64,000 nucleotides of DNA from Mycolicibacter terrae (GCF_010727125.1 NZ_AP022564.1:3286001-3350000), one strand, 5' to 3'. Positions 43,109 to 52,407 are shown, counted from the stretch's first letter. The notes: a model not told the origin generated them from the sequence alone. Translations and numbers: made by a program.

Positions 43109-43369
43109 GCCACCACCATCGTCTTCCCAGCCCCCGCTTGTCCATACGGGTTGCAGCGCCCCTCGAATGGGGGTCAAACACCATGGCGACCGACCGGTTT
43201 CCGCTCGGAGAATGGAATCGCGTCCAGCGCAGCGTCGATGTTGGCGACGCGCAACCACCCCGGAGTGTCAAGCGCTCCGGCGAGCGCTGGACGGGTTAGA
43301 TCGAAGGATCAGACCGACAGTAGCCCAGCTGACCCCCAGCTGTCCTCAGACCGGAGGGATGCACCTGCG
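43109..43369. other. Divergent intergenic region between the kinase and PPE genes
   Basis: The full gap between the kinase start and PPE start is 342 bp. Its first 260 bp hold no convincing gene, repeat or hairpin. It must hold the promoters of both genes, but I see no strong -35/-10 pair. The last 80 bp contain a short ORF described separately. Confidence 0.5.
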
Positions 43370-43447
43370 ATGAACCGCATTACTGGCGCGTATCCGCTGG
43401 TCATCGGCGACTGCATGGTCGAGATGCTGCGAACCGCCAGGGATTGA
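43370..43447 (+). CDS. 25-codon ORF directly before the PPE gene
   Basis: ATG 43370 with a GGAGGG ribosome site 11 bp upstream, ending TGA 43447, three bases before the PPE ATG at 43451. Sequence starts MNRITGAYPLVIGDCMVEML. It could be a leader peptide that couples translation of the PPE gene, whose own ATG has no obvious ribosome site. Too short to judge on coding statistics. Confidence 0.3.
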   Translation: MNRITGAYPLVIGDCMVEMLRTARD

Positions 43448-43450
43448 GCA

Positions 43451-44809
43451 ATGGATTTCGCGGCGTTGCCACCGGAAGTCATCTCCGGCCTGATGTACAC
43501 CGGCGCCGGCCCGGGCCCGATGATTTCGGCTGCCACCGCCTGGGACGGGCTGGCCACCGAACTGCATCTGGCGGCCACCGCCTATGCGTCGGTGGTCGCC
43601 GAGCTGACGAGCGGGCCATGGCTGGGTCCCTCCTCGACGGCGATGGCCGCCTCGATCACCCCTTTCGTGTCGTGGCTCAACGCCACCTCCGCCCAGGCGG
43701 AGAAGACCGGCCTGCAGGCCAAGGCGGCCGTAGCCGCCTACGAGGCGACGTTCGCCACGGTGGTTCCCCCGCCGGTGATCGCGGCCAACCGTGCCGCGTT
43801 GATGGCGTTGCTGGCCACCAACATCTTGGGCCAGAACGCCGCGGCGATCGCGGCCAACGAAGCCCAGTACGCCGAAATGTGGGCCCAGGACGCCACCGCC
43901 ATGTACAGCTACGCGTCGTTGTCGGCAACCGCCACCGCCTTGGAGCCGTTCCAGCCACCACCGCAGACGGCCAACCCGGCCGGGCCGCTGGGCCAAGGTG
44001 CCGCACCGGCGGCCGCCAACTCCGCGGGCAACATGGCGCAGAGCCTGCCGTCGCAGCTGGCCTCCACGCTGTCAGGGCCCGGCTCGGAAGCCTCGGCGCC
44101 GATCTCGGCCATGCCCGCGCCGGCCGACGTACCGGTCGGGTTCTTCGACTGGCTGGGCATTGCGGCCGACGAAGTGGGTATCGGCATCGCCCTGCCGCTG
44201 TCGATTATCGGTGTGTGGCTGGCGGGTGCGGCGATGTATTACGCCGAACTGGACTCGCAGGAGATCCTGGACACCCAGGATCTGCTTCACGGAGGCCAGA
44301 AAAACATCATAGAAGCGCTGGGCCAATTGGGAGCGACGACGGACGTGCCGTCGACCGAGAACCTTCGAGTGCCCCACGAGTCGGTGAAAGTCGGTCACGC
44401 ACTGCCGCTCGGCGCGTTGTCGGTGCCCCCGACTTGGGCTCAGGTGGCCCCCGAGATCCAGCACACCAGCTTCTCGACGCCGCTCGGCAGCGCCGATGTC
44501 TCGCCGGCCGGGCTGGGAACCGCCTTCGGCCAGATGGCGCTGGCGGGCATGGGGGGCAGTGCGCTGGCCGGGGCCGTCAATCAGAACCGCGGCCAGCAGG
44601 GCAAGGTGACCGCGGCCGCCGAGGCGAAGCCGGCGGCGGCGCAATCATCGGGTGCGCCATCGCAATCTGCGGAGCCGCAGCGGCAATCGGCGGCGGACGC
44701 GGTCATCGAACTGGCAGCCGGGATCCGCGAACTCGGCCAACTCCACGACGCCGGGTACCTGACCGAAGCGGAATTCGCCGAACAGAAGCAGCGGCTGCTG
44801 TCCCGGTGA
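43451..44809 (+). CDS. PPE-SVP family protein with membrane segment and C-terminal SHOCT domain
   Basis: 452 residues. PPE domain 1-170 with the ALPPEVISGLMYTG start and GPWLG (W57). A hydrophobic segment at about 241-264 (EVGIGIALPLSIIGVWLAGA). The PPE-SVP motif GALSVPPTW at 321-329. Residues 419-452 (ELAAGIRELGQLHDAGYL, TEAEFAEQKQRLL) form a SHOCT helix pair, which I do not expect in PPE proteins. PPE proteins are secreted by ESX systems with PE partners; no PE gene or ESX locus is near. The tail suggests oligomerisation or membrane tethering. Confidence 0.88.
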   Translation: MDFAALPPEVISGLMYTGAGPGPMISAATAWDGLATELHLAATAYASVVAELTSGPWLGPSSTAMAASITPFVSWLNATSAQAEKTGLQAKAAVAAYEATFATVVPPPVIAANRAALMALLATNILGQNAAAIAANEAQYAEMWAQDATAMYSYASLSATATALEPFQPPPQTANPAGPLGQGAAPAAANSAGNMAQSLPSQLASTLSGPGSEASAPISAMPAPADVPVGFFDWLGIAADEVGIGIALPLSIIGVWLAGAAMYYAELDSQEILDTQDLLHGGQKNIIEALGQLGATTDVPSTENLRVPHESVKVGHALPLGALSVPPTWAQVAPEIQHTSFSTPLGSADVSPAGLGTAFGQMALAGMGGSALAGAVNQNRGQQGKVTAAAEAKPAAAQSSGAPSQSAEPQRQSAADAVIELAAGIRELGQLHDAGYLTEAEFAEQKQRLLSR

Positions 44810-44810
44810 A

Positions 44811-46796
44811 TCAACGGCGACGCGACCGCAGGTAGTCGCCGACCACCGCGGCGCCCAGTCCGTCGAGTTCGGGTACCACGACCCGGCCCTGGACCCGGCG
44901 CGCCACCTGGTCGATGAACCGGGCCAGCCCGGGGTCGTCACCGAGCCGGAAGATGGTCACCTGCGCGCCGAGCCGGGCGACATCATCGAAGCCCTTGACG
45001 GTGTGCGCGATCGTCCGCGGGTGCGGCGGGTAGTCGAAGAACACCGTGGAGCCCGCCCCCTTCCCGTTGAAATCCTCCAGATGCGCGGTCGGTTCCCCGT
45101 CGGTGACGACCAACACCACCGGCTGGGCGTTGGGGTGCCGGCGCAGGTGCCGCGAGGCCAGGGCCAGGGCATGGTGCAGGTTCGTGCCCTGCTCGTAGAC
45201 GCCCTCCAAGCCGGTCAGCTCGGCGGCGGTCACGGTGCGGGCGTATCGCCCGAAAGCGATGATCTGCAACGCATCCGAGCGGAACCGGGTGCTGATCAGG
45301 TGGTTCAACGCCAGGGCGGTGCGTTTCATCGGCAGCCAGCGATTGTCCATCACCATCGAGAACGAGGTGTCCACCAAGAGAGCAACGGCCGACTGGGTGC
45401 GGGTCTCGGTCTCGGACACCTCGACGTCGTCGACGCTGATCGACAGCGCCCCGCCGCCTGAACCGCCGGCAACCTGCCGCAGCACCGCGTTGGTCAGGGT
45501 GCGGGTGACGTTCCACGGTTCGGTGTCGCCGAACTGCCAGGGCCGCGTCGCCCCGGTCAGCTCGCCGGCCGCCCCGGCCCGGCGGTGGTCTCGTTCGCCG
45601 CGGCGCCCCGCGAGTTGGCGTGCCACATCGCGCAGTGCCGTCTCGCCGAGCCGGCGCATCGCCTTGGGCGACAGCCGCCATTGGCCATCGGAGCTGCGGT
45701 CCAGAAACCCCTGGTTGAGCAGTGCGCGTTCGAGCTCGGCGAGGGTCTTCGCATCGATGGCGGCCTGGTCGCCGAGCTGGCGGGCCAGCGCGTCCAGGTC
45801 GACGTCGTCCATGCTGGCACCGGGGTAGGCCTGCGACAGTTGTTCGGCCAGCTGCTCGAGTTCGGCGATGTCGCTCAGCGCCTGGGCGCCCTCCCCCATT
45901 CCGAGCGGGTTGTTGCCGGAGAACTCCGACGAGCCGCTCCAGTCCTCCCCCGGCCGGGCCGCCTGCAGGTGCGCGTCGAGGCGGCCCAGCGCCTGCTGCA
46001 GTGACGGTGACCCGAATGCCTGCTCCGCCAAGGCATCCAGCTCGGCGCGCTGTTCGGCGCTCAGGCTGTTGCGGAAGCGCTGGGCGGCGGCAGCCCGCTT
46101 GGCCAGTGAGTCGAGCAGCTCTTCGACGTTTTGCGGGTTCTCCGGGAAGAACTCACCGTGGGAGTCCATGAACTGCTGGAAATCGTCGGCCGTGTCTTCA
46201 CCCCGGGCGTGCTTGTCCAGCAGATCGTTGAGGTCGTCGAGCATGTCGGTGACCCGTTGCCGGTCTTCGTCGGTGGCGCCTTCCAGCGCTTGTTTCATTC
46301 CGGCGAAACGCTGGTCGAGCATCTCGCGGCCGAGCAGATCCTTGATCTTCTCGTAGGACTCCCTGGCTTGGGCGCTGCGCCAGTCGTAGTCGGCCAACTC
46401 CTGCACTGCTTTGGCCGGCGAGGGTGACAACGCCTCGATCTGCATCTCGGCGAACCGGGCGTCGTCGTCGAGTGCGCGGGCCAACTCCTTGCGTTCGGCC
46501 AGCACCGCCTCGTCGAGCAGTTTCTTGACCTCGGCCAGCGTCCCGTCCAAATTGTTGCGGCGCAACAGTTCCCGGCGGCGTCGCTGCGCCTCGGCGGCCA
46601 GCCGGTCGGCCCCGGTCATGGACTTGGTGCCGCGGCGCAGCAGCTCCTGCAAGGCTCGCCGCGGCGACGTCCCCTCCATCACGTCGCGGCCGATCTCCTC
46701 CAGCGCCTCGGCCAGGTCGACCGGCGGCGCCAACGGATCCGGCCCACCGGTGTAGGCGGAGTACCGGGAGGCCCGCGAGCCGTGGACTTTAGCCAT
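44811..46796 (-). CDS. VWA-domain protein, partner of MoxR-type ATPase (Rv0959-like)
   Basis: 661 residues. Long helical, acidic N-terminal region (1-450) and a C-terminal von Willebrand A domain with MIDAS motif LLVDTSFSM, followed by a conserved VVTDGEPTAH. MoxR/VWA pairs act as metal-dependent chaperone or chelatase-like assembly machines. Its ATG overlaps the end of the ATPase gene by eight bases. It ends one base after the PPE stop on the other strand. Confidence 0.88.
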   Translation of the reverse strand: MAKVHGSRASRYSAYTGGPDPLAPPVDLAEALEEIGRDVMEGTSPRRALQELLRRGTKSMTGADRLAAEAQRRRRELLRRNNLDGTLAEVKKLLDEAVLAERKELARALDDDARFAEMQIEALSPSPAKAVQELADYDWRSAQARESYEKIKDLLGREMLDQRFAGMKQALEGATDEDRQRVTDMLDDLNDLLDKHARGEDTADDFQQFMDSHGEFFPENPQNVEELLDSLAKRAAAAQRFRNSLSAEQRAELDALAEQAFGSPSLQQALGRLDAHLQAARPGEDWSGSSEFSGNNPLGMGEGAQALSDIAELEQLAEQLSQAYPGASMDDVDLDALARQLGDQAAIDAKTLAELERALLNQGFLDRSSDGQWRLSPKAMRRLGETALRDVARQLAGRRGERDHRRAGAAGELTGATRPWQFGDTEPWNVTRTLTNAVLRQVAGGSGGGALSISVDDVEVSETETRTQSAVALLVDTSFSMVMDNRWLPMKRTALALNHLISTRFRSDALQIIAFGRYARTVTAAELTGLEGVYEQGTNLHHALALASRHLRRHPNAQPVVLVVTDGEPTAHLEDFNGKGAGSTVFFDYPPHPRTIAHTVKGFDDVARLGAQVTIFRLGDDPGLARFIDQVARRVQGRVVVPELDGLGAAVVGDYLRSRRR

Positions 46797-48192
46797 AGAC
46801 GGTTTCGCCCTCGTCGGAGGTCTTGTCGATGCGTTTGGCCAAATACAGCGCCTCCAAAGCCAATTCGAGCGCCGCGGCACGTTCTCCCTCGGATTCGGCG
46901 CCGAGGCGCTGCGCGATGGCGTCGATGACCGGCAGCTCGGGCAGCGCCGCCAGCACCGCCTTGGCCGACACCCGCTCCCCGGTCGTCACCGCCGAACCCT
47001 GCTCGACCGCCGACACCAGCGGCCCGACATCGATCCCGCCCAACAGCCGCGATGCGGTGTCGGCGGTGGCCCGCCGCAGCAGGTGTTCCAGCACCGCCTG
47101 TTCGCGGCCCTCCTCACCGGACTCGAATTCCAGCTTGCCGCGCAGTACATCGACGATGGTGTTCAGATCGACCACCCGGGCCACCGGATCGGTCTCGCCC
47201 AGCACCGCACCGCGGTGCCGCGCCGAGGCGGCTACCGTCTCCGCGGCCGCGATCGCAAAACGCGCCGACACCCCGGAGCGCTGATCCACCGACCGCGACT
47301 CGCGCAGGTAGCGGGCGAAACGGGCCAGCACCGCCAGCAGGTAGTCGGGCACCTGGGCGCTCAGGTGGGCCTCCTGGGCGATCACGCCGACCTCGGCGTC
47401 GAGCTCCAGCGGGTAGTGGGTGCGGATCTCGGCGCCGAACCGGTCCTTGAGCGGGGTGATGATGCGGCCGCGGTTGGTGTAGTCCTCAGGGTTGGCGCTG
47501 GCCACCACGAGCACGTCCAGCGGCAGCCGCAGCGTGTAGCCGCGCACCTGGATGTCGCGCTCCTCCATCACGTTGAGCATCGCCACCTGGATTCGCTCGG
47601 CCAGGTCGGGCAGTTCGTTGACTGCGACGACGCCGCGGTGCGCGCGCGGGATCAGGCCGTAGGCGATGGTCTCCGGGTCGCCCAGGCTGCGGCCCTCGGC
47701 GACCTTGATCGGGTCGATGTCACCGACCAGGTCGGCCACCGACGTGTCCGGGGTGGCGAGTTTCTCGGTGTAGCGCTCGCTGCGGTGGCGCCAGGCCACC
47801 GGCAGGGCGTCGCCGAGCTCAGCGGCCCGCCGGATCGACTCCGGAGTGATCGGCGAATAGGGGTGCTCCCCGAGTTCGGCGCCGGCGATCACCGGCGTCC
47901 ACTCGTCGAGCAGCCCGGTCAGTGCCCGCAGCAGCCGGGTCTTGCCCTGTCCGCGCTCGCCGAGCAGCACGATGTCGTGCCCGGCGATCAACGCCCGCTC
48001 CAGCTGCGGCAGCACGGTGTCCTCGAAACCGAAGATGCCGGTCCACAGGGTGGCCGGGTCCTCGCCGTCGGCGAGCCGGGCCAGCAGATTCTCGGCGATC
48101 TCCTGCTTGACCCCCCTTTCGCGGTGGCCGGCGGCTCGCAGCTCGCCGAGTGTTGTGGGCAGATCGTGCGGGGTATTCAGCGCGGTCACCAC
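46789..48192 (-). CDS. MoxR/magnesium chelatase-type AAA ATPase (Rv0958-like)
   Basis: 467 residues. Walker A GERGQGKT, Walker-B region VVAVNELPDL, sensor ASANPEDYTNRGRIITPLKDRFG with an arginine finger. The Walker B acidic pair reads N-E rather than D-E, an odd feature that leaves the glutamate. It is translated with the VWA protein. Substrate unknown. Confidence 0.9.
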   Translation of the reverse strand: MVTALNTPHDLPTTLGELRAAGHRERGVKQEIAENLLARLADGEDPATLWTGIFGFEDTVLPQLERALIAGHDIVLLGERGQGKTRLLRALTGLLDEWTPVIAGAELGEHPYSPITPESIRRAAELGDALPVAWRHRSERYTEKLATPDTSVADLVGDIDPIKVAEGRSLGDPETIAYGLIPRAHRGVVAVNELPDLAERIQVAMLNVMEERDIQVRGYTLRLPLDVLVVASANPEDYTNRGRIITPLKDRFGAEIRTHYPLELDAEVGVIAQEAHLSAQVPDYLLAVLARFARYLRESRSVDQRSGVSARFAIAAAETVAASARHRGAVLGETDPVARVVDLNTIVDVLRGKLEFESGEEGREQAVLEHLLRRATADTASRLLGGIDVGPLVSAVEQGSAVTTGERVSAKAVLAALPELPVIDAIAQRLGAESEGERAAALELALEALYLAKRIDKTSDEGETVYG

Positions 48193-48270
48193 TCCACGCT
48201 ACGACGGCCGCGGTAGTCCGTCACGGTGTCCCACTTCATCCCGCGGCAAATACCCGATACCCTGGGTACC

Positions 48271-49305
48271 GTGAACTCATCGGAATGGCGTGATCGACCG
48301 ACTCAGACGTATTTCGGTCCGGCCTCCTGGCAGGCTCGGCTACTGGCGTTGGGCGCGGCGGTCTTTCTGCGCACATCGATCGCCGTGCTGACGGTCATCG
48401 GCATGATCATCAACCGGTTCTGGCCCGCCGCATTGCAGCGGGCGCGCCTGGACCTCATCGACCTACCGATGCGCTACATCCGGGCGCTGCCGGGCACCGA
48501 AGTGACGCGGGAGCGGCTGACCGACTGTCCGGCGGAGTGGGTGGTGGCGCCGGCCGCCCGCGACTCGGACCGGGTGATCGTCTACTTCCACGGTTCGGCG
48601 CTGGTGACGCTGGGCCTCAATTCGCACCGCCGCTTCGCCAGCAAGCTCTCGGAAGCCACCGGCGCGAAGGTGTTCAACGTCGGTTACCGCTTGGCGCCGC
48701 TGGCCGGCGTCGACGAGGCCATCTCCGACGGCATGTGTGCCTATCGCCGTGTGCTGGACGCCGGATTCAGCGCGGATCGCATTGTGATGGCGGGTGATTC
48801 GGCCGGCGGTCTGATGGCGGTGACCACCGCGCTGACGGCGCGTGATGCCGGGCTTCCGGTGCCCGCCGGTCAGGTGTTGATGTCGGCGCTGACGTCGTCG
48901 GACATGGAGATCAAACGGCAGGCCGCCCGGGCCCACCGCGATCCGTTCTTCCCGTTCATGGCGTTCATGTTCATCTACCGGGTGTTCGCCACCGTGAACG
49001 GCACCCGCGAGCTGCCGGTGATGCCCCCCGAGTCGGAGCTGCACGACCTGGGACCGTTCCTGCTGCAGGTCGCCAACAACGAGATGCTGCGCAACGACAC
49101 CTTCGTGCTGGCCGACAAACTCACCGCGGCCGGGGTGCCGAACTGGGTGCAGATCTGGGACCGCGCCCTGCACATGTTCCAGCTCAGCTTCGATTTCAAC
49201 CCCGACGCGCGCCGCGCCATCGCTGAGATCGCCGACTTCGTGGACTACGTGACGGCGGCCGCGCCGAGTCTCGACTCGACACGCTCAGATACGGCCATCC
49301 AGTAG
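48271..49305 (+). CDS. Alpha/beta hydrolase, hormone-sensitive-lipase-like
   Basis: 344 residues. An N-terminal hydrophobic helix (about 32-48) may anchor it to the membrane. The nucleophile elbow is GDSAGG with S177, and a His lies in ALHMFQ. The oxyanion motif, normally HGGG, reads HGSA at 107-110, and the usual D-E acid motif is N-E (VANNEML). TACCCT (48258-48263) is seven bases before GTG 48271, so the mRNA is probably leaderless. It would hydrolyse short or medium esters. Ends overlap the convergent TetR gene by 21 bp. Confidence 0.82.
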   Translation: MNSSEWRDRPTQTYFGPASWQARLLALGAAVFLRTSIAVLTVIGMIINRFWPAALQRARLDLIDLPMRYIRALPGTEVTRERLTDCPAEWVVAPAARDSDRVIVYFHGSALVTLGLNSHRRFASKLSEATGAKVFNVGYRLAPLAGVDEAISDGMCAYRRVLDAGFSADRIVMAGDSAGGLMAVTTALTARDAGLPVPAGQVLMSALTSSDMEIKRQAARAHRDPFFPFMAFMFIYRVFATVNGTRELPVMPPESELHDLGPFLLQVANNEMLRNDTFVLADKLTAAGVPNWVQIWDRALHMFQLSFDFNPDARRAIAEIADFVDYVTAAAPSLDSTRSDTAIQ

Positions 49306-49872
49306 CGTCAGCAGCAGCGGAATCCGGTTCGCCTCGATCTCCGGCTGCGGCAGCACGGCGCGCACGATCGCCGCACCGTCGAAGGTGTTGGTCAGCAGCG
49401 CCACCAGGTTCGGAAAGAGCTCCTGCGGAAACGCGTCCGCCCCGGGCAACACCCGGGCGGCATCGCAAATCTTGGTGCTGTATTCGGCCAGCACATCTTG
49501 CAGCGTCTCCCGCAGCTTGTCGTCGGTACGGGCGGCGATCAGCAGCTCGTAGACCACCGCGTTGGTGGAGTTGGCGGTCAGGTCACGCAGCACCGTCAAC
49601 ACCGCTTCCAACGCCGGCACCTCCGCCGGGATCTCGGCGACCTGCTTGCCGAACTGCTCCAGCTGACGGCGCAGGACTTCGTGTGCGGTGGCGGCCATGA
49701 AGTCGCCCATGGTGCCGAAGTGGCGGAACAACGCCCCGTCGGAGACCCCGGCGCGGGCGGCGATCACCTTGGCCGACGCCCGGGCGTAGCCGATCTCGGC
49801 GATGGTGGCGATGCTGGCGTCGAGCAATCCGGCGACGGTGGCCTCGCGGCGCTCCTGCTGGGTTCTGGCCAT
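49285..49872 (-). CDS. TetR family transcriptional regulator
   Basis: 195 residues with DNA-binding segment EATVAGLLDASIATIAEIG and VIAARAGVSDGALFRHFGTMGDFMAA. ATG 49872 is three bases after the amidohydrolase stop, so both are in one operon and the regulator may autorepress it. Confidence 0.88.
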   Translation of the reverse strand: MARTQQERREATVAGLLDASIATIAEIGYARASAKVIAARAGVSDGALFRHFGTMGDFMAATAHEVLRRQLEQFGKQVAEIPAEVPALEAVLTVLRDLTANSTNAVVYELLIAARTDDKLRETLQDVLAEYSTKICDAARVLPGADAFPQELFPNLVALLTNTFDGAAIVRAVLPQPEIEANRIPLLLTLLDGRI

Positions 49873-49875
49873 GCG

Positions 49876-51651
49876 CTACACCGATTGCAGCTCACGGGAT
49901 CCGGCGCGCAGGAAACGTCCGGACTTCACCGTGGTGCCGTAGCCCTCGCAGAACTGGCCGTTGCGGAACACCACGGTGCCACCCACGCCGGTAGCGACCA
50001 CCGCGTCGTCGTTGCGGTTGACCATCCGGCTCAGGCCGCCGTAGAACGAAACCTTCTCCTCGTGGTAGGCGTCCACGGCCTCGGTCAGACCCGCCGGGTC
50101 GATCACCACGAAGTCCGCCCGGTCGCCTCGGCGCAGTGTTCCGGCGTCGAAGCCGAACCAGTCGGCGACTTCGGAGGTCAGCCGGTACACCGCCCGTTGG
50201 ACGCTCATGAACGGCTGTCCGGCTGCCTCGGCGTCGCGTACCCGTTTGAGCAGCCGCAGCGAGAAGTTGTAGAAGGCCATGTTGCGCAGGTGCGCTCCGG
50301 CGTCGGAGAACCCCATGTGGATCACCGGCTCGTTTGCCAACTTGTCCAGCTGCTTGGGCCGGTGGTTGGCGACGATGGTGGTCCAGCGGACGTTGCGTTC
50401 GCCGTTCTCCACCAGGACGTCGAGGAACGCGTCCAGCGGGTGCAGCTTGCGTTCGTCGGCGATCTGCCCGAAGCTCTTGCCGATCAGCGTCGCGTCCGGG
50501 CATTCGACGATCACCGCGTCGTGGAAGTCGCGGTGCCACAACGTCGGACCCAACTTCTTGCGGTCGAAGGCCTTGCGGAACCGGCGGCGGTACTCGGTGT
50601 CGGCCAGTAACGCGTTGCGCTCCAACTGATCGCGCAGGTGCAGGGCGGCGGTTCCGGCACCGAATTCCTCAAAAACCGGCAGATCGATTCCGTCGGAATA
50701 CAATTCGAACGGCACCGGCAGGTGCTGGAACCGGACGCTGGCGCCGAGCACGGCGTTGAGCAGTCGGGCGCCCGGACCGAAGACCCGTACCGCGCCCGGC
50801 GACGACTTGGCGTCAGCGGAGACCAGCAGGCTCATCCGCACTCCTTTCCGCCGCCCGAACATCCCACTGCTGGTCAGAAAGAAGTTCAGGGCCGTCAACG
50901 GCTTACGGACGTTGGGCGCGCTCTGCAGCATGCGGCCGCGTTTGCGCAGTACCTTGATCAGCCGACGGCGCTCCCGCCAGGTGGCGAACGTCGACGGCAG
51001 CGCCCGGGACCGGAACCGATCGCCGTCGAGCTTGTCGATGGCCGCGTCCATTCCGGACATGCCGAGCAGTCCGGCGTCGAGGCCCGCATCGAGCAGCGCG
51101 GCCATCTTCTCCAGCTCGCCATCGGTGGGGACGACGCCGTCGGTGGTGGCGCGATCCAGCCCCAGCACCGCCGTGCGCAGGTCCGAATGGCCGAGCATGG
51201 AACTGATATTGGGCCCGAGCGGCAACTCATCGAGGGCGCGCACGTACTCGGCCGGTGTGGACCAGGTCTTGCGGGTCTGCAACGCATCCAGCACGAACGC
51301 GCGCGGGACCGCCTCCACCCGACTGAACAGGTCGGCGGCGTCCTCGGCGCCGGCGTAGACCGTCGACAGCGAACAGTTGCCCAGCAGCACCGTGGTGACG
51401 CCGTGGCGCACCGATTCCCGCAGGCCCGGGTCCAGCAGGACCTCGGCGTCGTAGTGGGTGTGCACGTCGATGAAGCCCGGGACCACCCACTTACCGGCCG
51501 CGTCGATGACCTCCGGGCAGCCCGTTTCATCCAGCTCCCCCGACACGATGTCGGCGACGACACCGTCGCGGATGCCCAGGTTGCGAACCTGCGGGGCGTT
51601 GCCCAGGCCGTCGAACCACAGTCCGTTGCGGATGATCAAGTCATAGCCCAC
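49876..51651 (-). CDS. D-aminoacylase-type amidohydrolase
   Basis: 591 residues of the amidohydrolase superfamily. N-terminal beta segment YDLIIRNGLWFDGLG, metal motif FIDVHTHYDAE (H-x-H), GNCS cysteine typical of N-acyl-D-amino-acid deacylases, and the late aspartate in GFSDAGAHL. It would release D-amino acids or related products from N-acyl compounds. GTG 51651 is preferred (upstream TTG 51663 adds four residues). It is followed by a TetR gene. Confidence 0.85.
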   Translation of the reverse strand: MGYDLIIRNGLWFDGLGNAPQVRNLGIRDGVVADIVSGELDETGCPEVIDAAGKWVVPGFIDVHTHYDAEVLLDPGLRESVRHGVTTVLLGNCSLSTVYAGAEDAADLFSRVEAVPRAFVLDALQTRKTWSTPAEYVRALDELPLGPNISSMLGHSDLRTAVLGLDRATTDGVVPTDGELEKMAALLDAGLDAGLLGMSGMDAAIDKLDGDRFRSRALPSTFATWRERRRLIKVLRKRGRMLQSAPNVRKPLTALNFFLTSSGMFGRRKGVRMSLLVSADAKSSPGAVRVFGPGARLLNAVLGASVRFQHLPVPFELYSDGIDLPVFEEFGAGTAALHLRDQLERNALLADTEYRRRFRKAFDRKKLGPTLWHRDFHDAVIVECPDATLIGKSFGQIADERKLHPLDAFLDVLVENGERNVRWTTIVANHRPKQLDKLANEPVIHMGFSDAGAHLRNMAFYNFSLRLLKRVRDAEAAGQPFMSVQRAVYRLTSEVADWFGFDAGTLRRGDRADFVVIDPAGLTEAVDAYHEEKVSFYGGLSRMVNRNDDAVVATGVGGTVVFRNGQFCEGYGTTVKSGRFLRAGSRELQSV

Positions 51652-51703
51652 GACGTCTCCCAACTCCGAAGTTAAGATAGATAGTGAGCGCCTGCAATCT
51701 TTT

Positions 51704-51709
51704 TGTCAA
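51704..51709 (-). promoter_or_regulatory. -35 TTGACA of the amidohydrolase operon
   Basis: On the minus strand TTGACA lies about 55 bp upstream of the amidohydrolase start, with CACTAT after 17 bp as a -10 candidate. It adjoins the distal copy of the purH-end repeat. Confidence 0.4.
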
Positions 51710-51710
51710 G

Positions 51711-51738
51711 GGGTCAGTGCGCGAAATGCCGAGCCCCG
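51711..51738. repeat. att-like direct repeat, distal copy
   Basis: 28 bp that repeat the last codons and stop of purH (27 of 28 identical to 52553-52580). It begins with GGGTCAGTGCGCGAAATG. The copy has no coding role here because it is separated from purH by 842 bp. It marks one end of a likely insertion. Confidence 0.75.
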
Positions 51739-51762
51739 CGTCCGTCGCTGTCGCAGCGCTGC

Positions 51763-52083
51763 TCAGAGCCCATCGCCGATGTGATGGTCCGGCTGACCAA
51801 GTTTGAATGGAGGCTCCGCTGGGTCGTAGTGGTAGCACTGATGCGCCGGCATAGTCCATCCGTTCCATCCGCCGTCGGGCCCGCCGTAGACGGGTTGCGC
51901 GGAAACGTCTACGCACCGGGTCCACGACCCGTCCGGCTGCACCGGACCGTCGCAGTACAGCGCCCCGAGCGCGTTCGACTCGCAGTTTGTGCCCATCGGG
52001 TCGCCGGGATAGCCGTTTGCGGCAGGGATAGCCGTCAGCGTGGCAGCTATGCCCGCCCCCATCGCAAGTGCAGTCGCTCTCAT
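51763..52083 (-). CDS. Small secreted CDGP-motif protein
   Basis: 106 residues with a signal peptide (1-24, MRATALAMGAGIAATLTAIP...) and a mature part with four cysteines: TNCESN, YCDGPVQPDGSWTRC, HQCYHY. CDGPV...DGSWTRC is a motif I recognise in small mycobacterial exported proteins of unknown function. A GGGGAGGAT ribosome site precedes ATG 52083. Confidence 0.8.
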   Translation of the reverse strand: MRATALAMGAGIAATLTAIPAANGYPGDPMGTNCESNALGALYCDGPVQPDGSWTRCVDVSAQPVYGGPDGGWNGWTMPAHQCYHYDPAEPPFKLGQPDHHIGDGL

Positions 52084-52221
52084 CGCGTGATCCTCCCCGA
52101 AAATGCTATTGATAAGCCTATAGACCCTGGACAGGCAGGTTGCCGCTCATCTGCATCGCTCACTAGCAGCGCATGCCTGCCAGAACGGACTTCGGCAATT
52201 CGCGACCTAGAGGGGCGCGCG

Positions 52222-52407
52222 TCATTTGTCCTTGCCCAGCCATTTTCTAACCGTCATCCGGTTCACACCGAGGTGCGTCGTGATGTTGACCTCGGATACG
52301 CCGTTGGCGTCCGCTTCGATGGCAGCCGCTTCGGCGGCCTTCATTGCAGCGGCGAGGTTCTGTCGAGCGGTGGTGATGGCCGCGTTGGCTTGCTTGAGCT
52401 TATCCAT
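52222..52407 (-). CDS. 61-residue helix-turn-helix protein
   Basis: The peptide begins with a long helix (MDKLKQANAAITTARQN...) suited to dimerisation, and ends with HTH residues 39-60 (EVNITTHLGVNRMTVRKWLG). It lacks any other domain. Size and layout recall phage or plasmid regulators or recombination directionality factors. ATG 52407 lies seven bases from the -10 box, so it should be translated from a leaderless mRNA. Two palindromes overlap its promoter, suggesting autoregulation. Confidence 0.8.
   Translation of the reverse strand: MDKLKQANAAITTARQNLAAAMKAAEAAAIEADANGVSEVNITTHLGVNRMTVRKWLGKDK

Noticed and set aside
43444-44835. 463-codon frame overlapping the PPE gene
   Set aside because: Same strand, other frame; Gly/Arg-rich with no motif, while the PPE frame has all family motifs.
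48405-48425. AACCGGTT resembling a KstR core
   Set aside because: It lies inside the lipase-like coding region and lacks the flanking consensus bases.
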